From an uncultured Clostridium sp. (GTDB taxonomy: Bacteria > Bacillota > Clostridia > TANB77 > CAG-508), in NCBI GenBank assembly GCA_945937855.1, contig CAMEUC010000108.1, positions 1-5,069 of the forward strand: a stretch of DNA of 5,069 nucleotides, read 5' to 3'. The notes beneath the pieces were generated by a model. It was not told the DNA's origin. It saw only the letters and a program-made list of their open reading frames with translations, and made no database searches. Both the position numbers and the translations under genes were made by a program. Shown piece by piece: positions 1 to 5,069 of this stretch (within the stretch, counting starts at the first letter, position 1; the number at the start of each line of letters is the position of its first letter).

Positions 1-894
1 TATTGCTTTGTTAGCATAATCTCTAACATTTTCTTTTTCACCAACATCTGCAGACATTATATTTTTTATATTTTTCTCTACACCCTTTTCATCTAAAGGT
101 CTTCTTTGATTAAATGGACGATTTTGGTTACTAAAATTATTGTTATTCCTGTTATCTCTATTAAAAGGTCTGTTATTTCTTCCATCTCTGTTATATGGCC
201 TATTTTGATAATTACTGTCTCTATTATATGGTCTGTTTTGATTATTGAACGAATTATTATCTCTGTTATATTGTTTATTCTGGTTATTAAACGAGTTATT
301 ATTTCTTAGTTCTTTATTATATGGTCTATTTTGATTTCCAAGATTATTATTTCTAGCATTATATGGTTTAACTTGGGGGGTATTTTCTTCCTGTCTAATA
401 TCATTTTCTTTTTTTACAGTACTATTTTCTACCTTTTTTTCTGGAGCAACTGGCATTTCTATTTCTTCTGATTTTTCTGTTGCTTTTTCTTTCACATTTG
501 TTTTTGTTTCTTCTTTTTTAGGCATTCCAAATAATTCACTAACAGTAAGTGGTTTTACTTGTTTATTTCTATACACAATGTTATAGTCTTTTTTTCTTTC
601 ATTTTCAACAAATCCAACACCTTTTTTAGAAATTTGAGTGTTTTTGTTTTTATCATCTTTATCTTCATCGTTCTCCATTATAACTTGTCTTCTTATAATT
701 ACTGGAGCGCTGTTTTTTTCTGAACTTTCCCTTTTTATTTTTTCAAAACTTTCTTCCAGTTTTTTTGCATCATTTTCTTCTAAAATACTTAAATGATTTT
801 TTATATCAATTCCTAATTCTTTTGCTCTTTCTACAGCTTCTTTACTACTTATTCCAATTTTTTTTGCTAATTCATGTACTTTCATTTTACTCAT
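1..894 (-). CDS. infB: Translation initiation factor IF-2, N-terminal part (runs off left edge)
   Basis: IF-2 is the GTPase that brings initiator fMet-tRNA to the 30S subunit and promotes subunit joining. Only the first 298 codons are in the window, so the GTPase domain is not seen. Residues 4-53 form a typical IF2_N domain (MKVHELAKKIGISSKEAVERAKELGI, broken here as MKVHELAKKIGISS then KEAVERAKELGI). A charged linker follows, containing the APVIIRRQVI stretch usual in clostridial IF-2. Residues about 176-262 are a low-complexity Asn/Arg/Gln segment with repeated QNRPYNRD-like units. The ATG at 894 is chosen because GGGGGTGA (901-908) sits six bases upstream; a second ATG three codons on (885) is a weaker alternative. 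It lies 27 bp after ylxR, as last visible gene of the rimP operon. The frame is open to the window edge with no breaks. Confidence 0.95.
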   Translation of the reverse strand, partial: MSKMKVHELAKKIGISSKEAVERAKELGIDIKNHLSILEENDAKKLEESFEKIKRESSEKNSAPVIIRRQVIMENDEDKDDKNKNTQISKKGVGFVENERKKDYNIVYRNKQVKPLTVSELFGMPKKEETKTNVKEKATEKSEEIEMPVAPEKKVENSTVKKENDIRQEENTPQVKPYNARNNNLGNQNRPYNKELRNNNSFNNQNKQYNRDNNSFNNQNRPYNRDSNYQNRPYNRDGRNNRPFNRDNRNNNNFSNQNRPFNQRRPLDEKGVEKNIKNIMSADVGEKENVRDYANKAI

Positions 895-921
895 ATTATA
901 TCACCCCCACATTTTTTACTA

Positions 922-1203
922 TTAGTTGTTTTCTTCGCTTTTCTTTTTTTCAATAATTACACCCCTTATACAATCACAAAGTTCATCATTTATTTTTAAA
1001 CCTAGTATTTTTTCCGTTTTTTTTGCTTTTATAGCCTTTTCTAAGCATTGTTCATCATAGCATATATAAGTTCCTCTACCCTCTGCTTTTCCAGTTTTGT
1101 CAACAAAAAATTCTCCATCTTTATTTAAGACTAGTCTTAATAATTCTTTTTTATCTTTTTTTAAATTACAACCCATACATGTTCTTTGAACGATTTTTCT
1201 CAT
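922..1203 (-). CDS. ylxR: YlxR/RnpM family RNA-binding protein (DUF448)
   Basis: A 93-residue protein of the YlxR family, encoded in the nusA-infB operon across Bacillota. The Bacillus subtilis member has been reported to bind and modulate RNase P and is also called RnpM. Family marks seen here are the N-terminal RTCMGC (C9, C12), the LLRLV strand with a DKTGKAEGRGTY segment (GRGTY at 42-46, where many members have GRGAY), and C48/C53 in the ICYDEQC stretch. The C-terminus is a Lys/Glu tail. The ATG overlaps the nusA stop by one base (TAATG), and an AAGGAA in the end of nusA can serve as ribosome binding site, so translation is probably coupled to nusA. Length and position fit the family; the function in this organism is inferred from homology. 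Confidence 0.93.
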   Translation of the reverse strand: MRKIVQRTCMGCNLKKDKKELLRLVLNKDGEFFVDKTGKAEGRGTYICYDEQCLEKAIKAKKTEKILGLKINDELCDCIRGVIIEKKKSEENN

Positions 1204-2312
1204 TATTCTTCATTTCCTTCTTCTTTTTCTTCATTTTCCATCTTTTCATTATATTCTAGTAATTGTCTAAATTGTGATTCACTTTTTATATCTATTTTCC
1301 ATTTTACAAGTCTCGCAGCCAATCTTGCATTTTGTCCAGATTTTCCTATCGCTAAAGATAATTGGTCATCTGGTACAATTACTTGTGCAAATTTTTCTTC
1401 TTCTTTTACATCTACTGCCATTACTTGTGCAGGAAGTAATGCTGCAGAAATAAATGTTGCAGGATCTTCACTCCACTCTATAACATCAATTTTTTCCCCA
1501 TTTAATTCATTTATAATATTTTGTATTCTTATTCCTTTTTGACCAACACAAGAGCCAACAGGGTCAATATCAGGATTTGTAGAATATACTGCTACTTTAC
1601 TTCTATTTCCAGCATCTCTAGATACACTTTTTATTTCTATTAATCCTTCATATATTTCTGGTATTTCAAATTCAAACAACTTTCTTACAAAATCAGGAGC
1701 AGTTCTTGAAACCAATACTTGTGGAATACCCTTTAATCCCTTTTCTACACTTAATACATAAGCTTTTATTTTATCATTTACTTTGTATTTTTCTGTAGGA
1801 ATTTGTTCTTTTAAAGGCATAATTCCTTCTAGTTTTCCTAAATCTAATACTACAGTTCCACCTTCTGCTTTTTGAACTATTCCAGAAACAATCTCTCCTT
1901 TTCTGTCATTATATTCTGTAAATATCATGTTTCTTTCTACTTCTCTTATTTTTTGCATAATTACTTGTTTAGCTGTTTGAGCAGCTATTCTTCCAAAATC
2001 TTTAGGAGCTAGTTCTATGTTTATTATATCTCCTACTTCTGCCTTTTTATCATATTTTTTTGCCAATTCTTCGCTTATTTGTAAATTATCATTTTCTACA
2101 TTTTCTACAACTTCTTTTTGGCTGTATACATGTATTTGTCCTGTAGATTCCTCCATTACAACTTTCACATTTTCTGCAGAATCGAAATTTTTCTTATATG
2201 CAACTACTAATGCATCCTCTATAGATTTTAGTAAATATGCTTTTTCAATTCCTCTTTCCTTTTCTAATTCATCCATTGCCATAACTAATTCTTTATTGTC
2301 AATTGTTTTCAT
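1203..2312 (-). CDS. nusA: Transcription termination/antitermination factor NusA
   Basis: NusA binds RNA polymerase and nascent RNA, and affects pausing, intrinsic termination and antitermination. The 369-residue product has the usual order: N-terminal polymerase-binding domain (about 1-128), S1 domain (about 136-200, GEIVSGIVQKAEGGTVVLDLG), KH1 (about 230-297, with the GQKG loop at 257-260 after DPVGSCV), and KH2 (about 302-345, with the GKSG loop at 323-326 in LSLAIGKSGQNARLA). It ends in a short acidic tail and lacks the C-terminal AR repeats of proteobacterial NusA, as expected for Bacillota (B. subtilis NusA is of nearly the same size). The ATG at 2312 is preceded by AAAGGAAGG at seven-base spacing. 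rimP ends 16 bp upstream, and ylxR overlaps the stop by one base, so all are co-transcribed. Confidence 0.97.
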   Translation of the reverse strand: MKTIDNKELVMAMDELEKERGIEKAYLLKSIEDALVVAYKKNFDSAENVKVVMEESTGQIHVYSQKEVVENVENDNLQISEELAKKYDKKAEVGDIINIELAPKDFGRIAAQTAKQVIMQKIREVERNMIFTEYNDRKGEIVSGIVQKAEGGTVVLDLGKLEGIMPLKEQIPTEKYKVNDKIKAYVLSVEKGLKGIPQVLVSRTAPDFVRKLFEFEIPEIYEGLIEIKSVSRDAGNRSKVAVYSTNPDIDPVGSCVGQKGIRIQNIINELNGEKIDVIEWSEDPATFISAALLPAQVMAVDVKEEEKFAQVIVPDDQLSLAIGKSGQNARLAARLVKWKIDIKSESQFRQLLEYNEKMENEEKEEGNEE

Positions 2313-2328
2313 TTTTATACCTTCCTTT

Positions 2329-2785
2329 CTACCATTTATAAATTGTTTTTATTTGCGAAATGTTTTTTCTATTTAAAACCATTTCATTATTTTCTGCTTC
2401 AAGAACTATTTCATCATCATTAAAGCTCTTTAGTTTTCCTACATGTTGCTTGCTATTATTTATAGGCTTAAATAATCTTACTTGTATTTCTGTTCCAATA
2501 TTTTTTTCAAGATGTTTATCTTTTTTTAGTACTTTTTCTATTCCGTGTAGACGATACCTCTAAAAAATATTGTTCTTTTATATAATCTGCAGTATCTAAC
2601 AAGTCTGTTATTTCATTATTTACTTTTTCACAATCATCAAGTGAAATGCCTTTATCACTATCAATATATATCCTTAAAAAGTAGTCTTTTCCTTCTTTTA
2701 TATATTCAACATCATATAACTCATAGCCAAGATTTTCTATCTGTTTAATTATTAATTTTTCTATTTTACTTTCTATATTAGTCAA
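2329..2785 (-). CDS. rimP: Ribosome maturation factor RimP, frame broken by one extra base near 2546
   Basis: RimP assists late maturation of the 30S subunit. The first part (from 2785) reads MTNIESKIEKLIIKQIENLG and continues to the family-typical EQYFLEVSS. There the frame goes wrong: TCT is followed by four bases (ACAC, 2545-2548) before GGA, and frame 0 stops at 2516-2518. In the next frame the second half is intact, GIEKVLKKDKHLEKNIGTEI onward, with the SH3-like domain ending in ISQIKTIYKW and TAG at 2329-2331. Removing one base gives about 151 residues, a normal RimP length, with the conserved SS-P-G-I-E region restored except perhaps its Pro. The TTG at 2785 is preferred over a TTG at 2803 because AAGGAGA (2792-2798) lies directly upstream of it. 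First gene of the operon. The break may be a sequence error or a real mutation; RimP is normally retained, which favours error. Confidence 0.88.
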
Positions 2786-2806
2786 TATTTGTCTCCTTTT
2801 CAAAAC

Positions 2807-2834
2807 TTAAGAGTGGGAAGCTTCCCACTCTTAA
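2807..2834 (-). promoter_or_regulatory. 28-bp perfect palindrome in the rimP leader RNA
   Basis: The two 14-base arms, TTAAGAGTGGGAAG and its exact complement CTTCCCACTCTTAA, meet at a central AAGCTT. It lies between the predicted transcription start (near 2851) and the rimP ribosome binding site (2792-2798), so the rimP transcript would begin with a strong G+C-rich hairpin within about 20 bases of its 5' end. On the minus strand it is not followed by a T-run, so it does not look like an ordinary terminator in that direction. On the plus strand a TTTTT follows a few bases later, but no plus-strand gene lies upstream of it. Possible roles are RNA stabilisation, binding by a regulator, or autogenous control by an operon product such as NusA; which one is not visible. 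Confidence 0.7.
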
Positions 2835-2857
2835 TGTCCATTTTTATTTGCTTAATT

Positions 2858-2886
2858 ATTATACAAAATTTTTCCAGTATTTGCAA
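2858..2886 (-). promoter_or_regulatory. Sigma-A-type promoter of the rimP-nusA-ylxR-infB operon
   Basis: On the minus strand TTGCAA (2881-2886) is separated by exactly 17 bases from a perfect TATAAT (2858-2863). This is 78 bp before the TTG start of rimP, and transcription would begin near 2851. No other candidate of this quality was seen between rimP and the divergent sortase gene. Confidence 0.75.
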
Positions 2887-2890
2887 TAGT

Positions 2891-2909
2891 TTTAAGAATA
2901 TTTCTTAAA
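2891..2909. repeat. Inverted repeat upstream of the sortase gene
   Basis: TTTAAGAA (2891-2898) and TTCTTAAA (2902-2909) are perfect 8-base arms around TAT. It lies just beyond the -35 box of the rimP promoter and 20 bases before the sortase ATG, a position where an operator could act on the divergent pair. It is pure A/T apart from one G/C pair per arm, so chance is a real possibility. A second short palindrome, TTTTTCGAAAAA (2911-2922), follows directly. Confidence 0.3.
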
Positions 2910-2929
2910 TTTTTTCGAAAAATATTATT

Positions 2930-3552
2930 ATGAATCAGATTTTAGAAAATAAAAAAACAAAAAAACTAAATAAAAGACTATATTCTTTCCAATTTTTTAT
3001 ATTCTGCTTTATAATTCTATTTTTTATTATATATCTATTTTGGCAAAAATATTCAGAAAATAATACAAAAAAGATGTCTGAATCCATAATCAAAAATTAT
3101 AATATAACTCGTCTGTATTCTAATAATGTAGGCAGCAATATAAAAGCTAATGATAATTTAGTTTCAATAGTTGGGACAATAGAAATACCCAAAATTAATA
3201 TTTCTTACCCAATTTTTTCGAGCTATTCTGATGAACTTTTAAAAGTTTCTGTATGTAAATTTTATGGACCAGATATAAATACCATTGGCAATTTTTGTAT
3301 TATTGGTCACAATTATAATACATCTGATTTTTTTAGTAAATTATTTTTACTTGAGTTAAAAGATATTATTAATATTTATGACTCCAATAGAAACAAGCTT
3401 TCATATGAAGTATATGAGAGTTACGAAGTTGAACCAGATAATTTAAGTTATTTATCTCAAGAAACTAACCGGTGAAAAAGAAGTAACATTAATTACATGT
3501 AATAACTCAAATCGGAAAGAGGCTTATTATAAAGGCAAAAGAAAAAAGGTAA
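2930..3552 (+). CDS. Membrane-anchored sortase, frame broken twice near the 3' end
   Basis: Sortases are cysteine transpeptidases that cut secreted proteins at a C-terminal sorting signal and join them to the cell wall. Residues 1-16 are basic and 17-38 form one membrane segment, so the enzyme would face outside. The catalytic domain begins near IEIPKINISYPIF (85-97) and has the catalytic His in IIGHNYN (H127). The frame then stops at 3473-3475, after an extra base in ACTAACCGGTGAA. In the next frame EKEVTLITCNNSNRK gives the catalytic Cys (TLITC). A second extra base in AAAGAGG (3516-3522) must be removed to read RLIIKAKEKR and stop at TAA 3550-3552, which restores the expected catalytic Arg. 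The repaired protein is about 206 residues, normal for a short clostridial sortase (class D-like or unassigned). No clear ribosome binding site precedes the ATG. It may be a decaying gene or an intact one with sequence errors. Confidence 0.85.
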
Positions 3553-3569
3553 GTAAACTTACCTTTTTT
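3542..3569. terminator. Bidirectional intrinsic terminator between sortase and its putative substrate
   Basis: AAAAAAGGTAAGT (3542-3554) and its exact complement ACTTACCTTTTTT (3557-3569) flank a two-base AA centre. In practice this folds as a GGTAAG/CTTACC stem with a TAAA loop, followed by a T-run on either strand. It serves the convergent genes ending at 3552 (plus) and 3575 (minus). The sortase stop codon TAA (3550-3552) lies in the left arm. Confidence 0.85.
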
Positions 3570-3574
3570 ATATA

Positions 3575-3913
3575 TTATTCTTTATAATCTCTAATTTTTT
3601 TGTATGCATATATTGCAGAAGCTGCAAATATCACTATAAATATAGCTGATGAATAATCTTCAATACCTGTATATGGAGTTGTTGTTGGTGCATTTTTATT
3701 GCTATTTACTCCATCAGTACTTAAGTTTTGGTTTTTATTTTGATTTTCTAACTCACCTGATTCAATCTCTTCAGGAGTTTGGTTCTCTTTAATTGTAGTA
3801 TTATTATTTGTTTTTAATTCATTTAGGTCATCTAAAACACTTGTTGCAAAAGTTGTATTTGCAACAGCTACTACTGTTAAAATTGCTATTATACTTATTA
3901 CTATTTTTTTCAT
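3575..3913 (-). CDS. Small secreted protein with TPYTG sortase sorting signal
   Basis: The 112-residue product has three parts. Residues 1-23 are a signal peptide (MKK, a hydrophobic run, then possible cleavage after AVA at 18 or TFA at 23). Residues about 24-78 are Asn/Glu/Thr/Lys-rich, without Cys and net acidic, probably disordered. The C-terminus is a sorting signal: TPYTG at 79-83, a hydrophobic segment about 89-104, and a KKIRDYKE tail. Sortase cutting between T82 and G83 would leave a surface peptide of only about 60 residues. The motif fits the P-x-T-G form but not canonical L-P-x-T-G. The ATG at 3913 has GTGAGG (3921-3926) seven bases upstream. The convergent neighbour is the only sortase in the window, so this is its likely substrate; that pairing is inference. 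The function of the exposed peptide is unknown. Confidence 0.85.
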   Translation of the reverse strand: MKKIVISIIAILTVVAVANTTFATSVLDDLNELKTNNNTTIKENQTPEEIESGELENQNKNQNLSTDGVNSNKNAPTTTPYTGIEDYSSAIFIVIFAASAIYAYKKIRDYKE

Positions 3914-3947
3914 ATTATTACCTCACTTACATTAAACACTTATATAT

Positions 3948-3976
3948 ACTTTACTACAAATTTTGATTTTTTTCAA
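3948..3976 (-). promoter_or_regulatory. Candidate promoter of the TPYTG protein gene
   Basis: On the minus strand TTGAAA (3971-3976) is followed after 17 bases by TAAAGT (3948-3953), 35 bp before the ATG. The -10 box matches four of six consensus positions; a TATATA a few bases downstream is badly spaced. The stretch between this promoter and the end of pgsA (about 3977-4031) is almost pure A/T with long T-runs and shows no hairpin terminator, so some read-through from pgsA is possible. Confidence 0.45.
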
Positions 3977-4031
3977 GTCTTTTTTATTATTTTTTTATTT
4001 TTTTTGTTTTTTATTCATTTTTATATTCTTT

Positions 4032-4625
4032 TTAATCTTTTAATAAGTTTTTTCCATCTTTTATATAGTTCCAGCCAGAAAAGATTGTTGCGATTACAGA
4101 TACAAACATAAATGTAGTTGATAAAATATTAATTATTAAATTATATCCCGTTAGTTTTGTATTTATAAAAGCCGCGAACGCATTTACATCTAGCAAACTT
4201 AATATTATAGCTATCATTTGAGTGACTGTTTTTAATTTACCCCAAATATTTGCAGCTATAACTTGTCCACCTTTCTCTACTGCAACTAGCCTATAACCTG
4301 AAACAACAAACTCTCTAGCTAGTACTATAATTGGTATCCATGCTGGTAATTTGTTGAATTCTACTAAAATAAGCATTGTAGACAATACTAAAATTTTATC
4401 TGCAAGTGGATCTGCAAATTTTCCGAAAGTTGTTATTTGATTATTTTTTCTAGCTAATTTTCCATCTAAATGGTCTGTGAAAGATGCAATTATAAAAATT
4501 AGGTTTATTATCCAATATGTTATTGGTATATTTAAAAATGTGCCTTGAATGTTTAAAAGGGATATTATAACCATTATTGGTACAAGTATTATTCTAAATA
4601 TTGTTAATTTATTTGGTAAATTCAT
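4032..4625 (-). CDS. pgsA: CDP-diacylglycerol--glycerol-3-phosphate 3-phosphatidyltransferase
   Basis: This integral membrane enzyme transfers phosphatidyl from CDP-diacylglycerol to glycerol 3-phosphate, the committed step to phosphatidylglycerol and cardiolipin. The 197-residue product carries the full CDP-alcohol phosphotransferase signature: DHLDGKLAR, eight residues, GKFADPLAD, with metal and catalytic Asp at 51, 54, 72 and 76. The N-terminus MNLPNKLTIFRIILVP is characteristic of PgsA rather than of phosphatidylserine synthase, and the several hydrophobic segments fit the six-helix fold. The ATG at 4625 has a strong TTGGAGGAA (GGAGGAA at 4631-4637) upstream. It lies alone between the small surface protein gene downstream and a fragment of an unrelated gene upstream, with its own promoter. 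The frame is intact and length is normal. The gene symbol is assigned from the family. Confidence 0.95.
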   Translation of the reverse strand: MNLPNKLTIFRIILVPIMVIISLLNIQGTFLNIPITYWIINLIFIIASFTDHLDGKLARKNNQITTFGKFADPLADKILVLSTMLILVEFNKLPAWIPIIVLAREFVVSGYRLVAVEKGGQVIAANIWGKLKTVTQMIAIILSLLDVNAFAAFINTKLTGYNLIINILSTTFMFVSVIATIFSGWNYIKDGKNLLKD

Positions 4626-4866
4626 ATATATTCCTCCAATTCATTTTTTCGGTTATTATTATAACATATAAAATATATTTGTACCATAATTTATAAAATT
4701 TTTTTATTTCATCAGGCTCCTTTTTATCAAATTGCAAAAATAAATTAGGAAATTTACCAATTAACATAGTTTTTTTATGATGTAATGAATTAGTTCTTTT
4801 AGAAAAAAAAGATTGATCAATAGGTAAAGTTTTTTTAGATAATTTTGATTATTTTTCTCACACATA
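4626..4866. other. Intergenic stretch with no convincing gene
   Basis: Apart from the pgsA promoter and ribosome binding site, this A/T-rich stretch holds no gene I can support. One minus-strand frame is open for 79 codons (4848 down to 4609). It contains protein-like text such as LPIDQSFFSKRTNSLHHKK and FDKKEPDEIKKFYKLWYKY, but it has no start codon with a ribosome binding site and it ends inside pgsA. It might be the remnant of a lost gene, or chance in A/T-rich DNA. No terminator of quality follows the gene fragment on the right. Confidence 0.4.
4658..4666 (-). promoter_or_regulatory. Extended -10 promoter of pgsA
   Basis: The minus strand reads TGTTATAAT, a perfect TATAAT (4658-4663) with the TG of an extended -10 element (TGnTATAAT). 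It lies about 33 bp before the pgsA ATG. The best-spaced -35 candidate (TGGTAC) is poor, as is usual for extended -10 promoters. Confidence 0.6.
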
Positions 4867-5069
4867 TTATTTCTGCAACTGCTTTGATATAATTGCTCTG
4901 CTCTCCCCCTGAATATCCAACACATTTAAAGCCTGTTCCACAGATATCTTCATATTTTCCATCAAGCTTTTTACATTTTTTATAGTTGCGCATAATGCTT
5001 TCTCATTCGCATATTTTTCTACTACATCTCCCATATGCTCACGTCCTTTCTCAGTTTCTTTAAAATGTT
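4867..5069 (-). CDS. C-terminal fragment, possibly an Rpn/PD-(D/E)XK family putative transposase (runs off right edge)
   Basis: The last 66 codons of a minus-strand gene are in the window, ending with TAA at 4867-4869; its start lies beyond the right edge. The text runs HFKETEKGREHMGDVVEKYA, then a helical stretch, then IKNVKSLMENMKISVEQALNVLDI and a basic end. A FKE..GRE.M...EKYA segment followed by a helix-turn of the type MKISVEQALNVLDI is common at the C-terminus of Rpn-family (PD-(D/E)XK) recombination-promoting nucleases/putative transposases of gut Bacillota. The nuclease core itself is not visible, so the assignment rests on resemblance from memory. The fragment is noticeably less A/T-rich than the rest (codons GTG, CAG, GGG, GAG, GCG), which suits an acquired gene. 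It could also be another protein with this type of tail. Confidence 0.5.
   Translation of the reverse strand, partial: HFKETEKGREHMGDVVEKYANEKALCATIKNVKSLMENMKISVEQALNVLDIQGESRAIISKQLQK

Noticed and set aside
106..309. Plus-strand open frame rich in Ile/Val
   Set aside because: It is the antisense of the Asn/Arg repeat segment of infB, has no ribosome binding site, and its hydrophobic text follows from reading AAT/ATA repeats in reverse.
108..366. Repeated DNA units that could suggest a CRISPR array
   Set aside because: The repeats are imperfect, in phase with the codons of IF-2, and lack regular unique spacers.
765..956. Plus-strand open frame opposite the start of infB
   Set aside because: Leu/Phe-rich shadow of the IF2_N coding region, with no start signal.
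1186..2563. Plus-strand open frames opposite nusA and rimP (1186-1542, 2017-2376, 2360-2563)
   Set aside because: They are antisense shadows with Ser/Phe-rich text typical of the reverse of A-rich genes; the minus strand has clear conserved proteins there.
2540..3475. Programmed +1 frameshifting in rimP or the sortase
   Set aside because: Neither site has a slippery sequence that lets the tRNA re-pair in the +1 frame, and neither family is known for it. The sortase would need two shifts in about 50 bases.
4704..4720. AAGGAG followed by ATG AAA TAA, a start-stop mini open frame (minus strand)
   Set aside because: A two-codon frame upstream of the pgsA promoter is not likely to be transcribed with pgsA; probably chance.
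4761..4865. 34-residue minus-strand open frame MCEKNNQNYLKK and onward
   Set aside because: No ribosome binding site, low-complexity Leu/Lys/Phe text, and it overlaps the stop region of the right-edge gene; no support.

Overview
The window is very AT-rich (about a quarter G+C by eye). Its gene content is that of a low-GC Bacillota, most likely a Clostridia-type organism: a rimP-nusA-ylxR-infB operon, a short NusA without C-terminal repeats, strong GGAGG-type ribosome binding sites, and a sortase with a P-x-T-G surface protein. No species is assigned.

Left part (1-2863, minus strand): the conserved transcription/translation operon rimP > nusA > ylxR (rnpM) > infB, read right to left. A good sigma-A-type promoter lies at 2858-2886. 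It is followed by a leader holding a 28-bp perfect palindrome, then rimP from a TTG start at 2785. nusA and ylxR overlap by one base, and ylxR is followed after 27 bp by infB, which runs off the left edge after 298 codons. The ylxQ (L7Ae-like) gene often found between ylxR and infB is absent. rimP is interrupted by a one-base insertion near 2545-2548, but the rest of the protein is intact in the next frame.

Middle part (2930-3913): a membrane-anchored sortase on the plus strand converges on a minus-strand gene for a 112-residue secreted protein with a TPYTG-membrane segment-KK sorting signal. They share a bidirectional terminator whose stem includes the sortase stop codon. They look like an enzyme and its own substrate. 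The sortase reading frame is broken twice near its 3' end by single extra bases. Restoring them recovers the catalytic TLITC and the Arg-Leu-Ile-Ile-Lys end.

Right part (4032-5069, minus strand): pgsA, a phosphatidylglycerophosphate synthase with a complete CDP-alcohol phosphotransferase motif and an extended -10 promoter; about 240 bp with no convincing gene; then the C-terminal 66 residues of a gene running off the right edge. That fragment is visibly richer in G+C and resembles the tail of Rpn/PD-(D/E)XK-type putative transposases.

The most useful points are three single-base frame disruptions in two genes, all within a few bases of a CGG triplet (rare here), the sortase/substrate pair, and the palindromic rimP leader. 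I see no CRISPR array, tRNA, rRNA or complete mobile element. I cannot point with confidence to a wholly new system; the dedicated sortase-substrate pair is the closest candidate.
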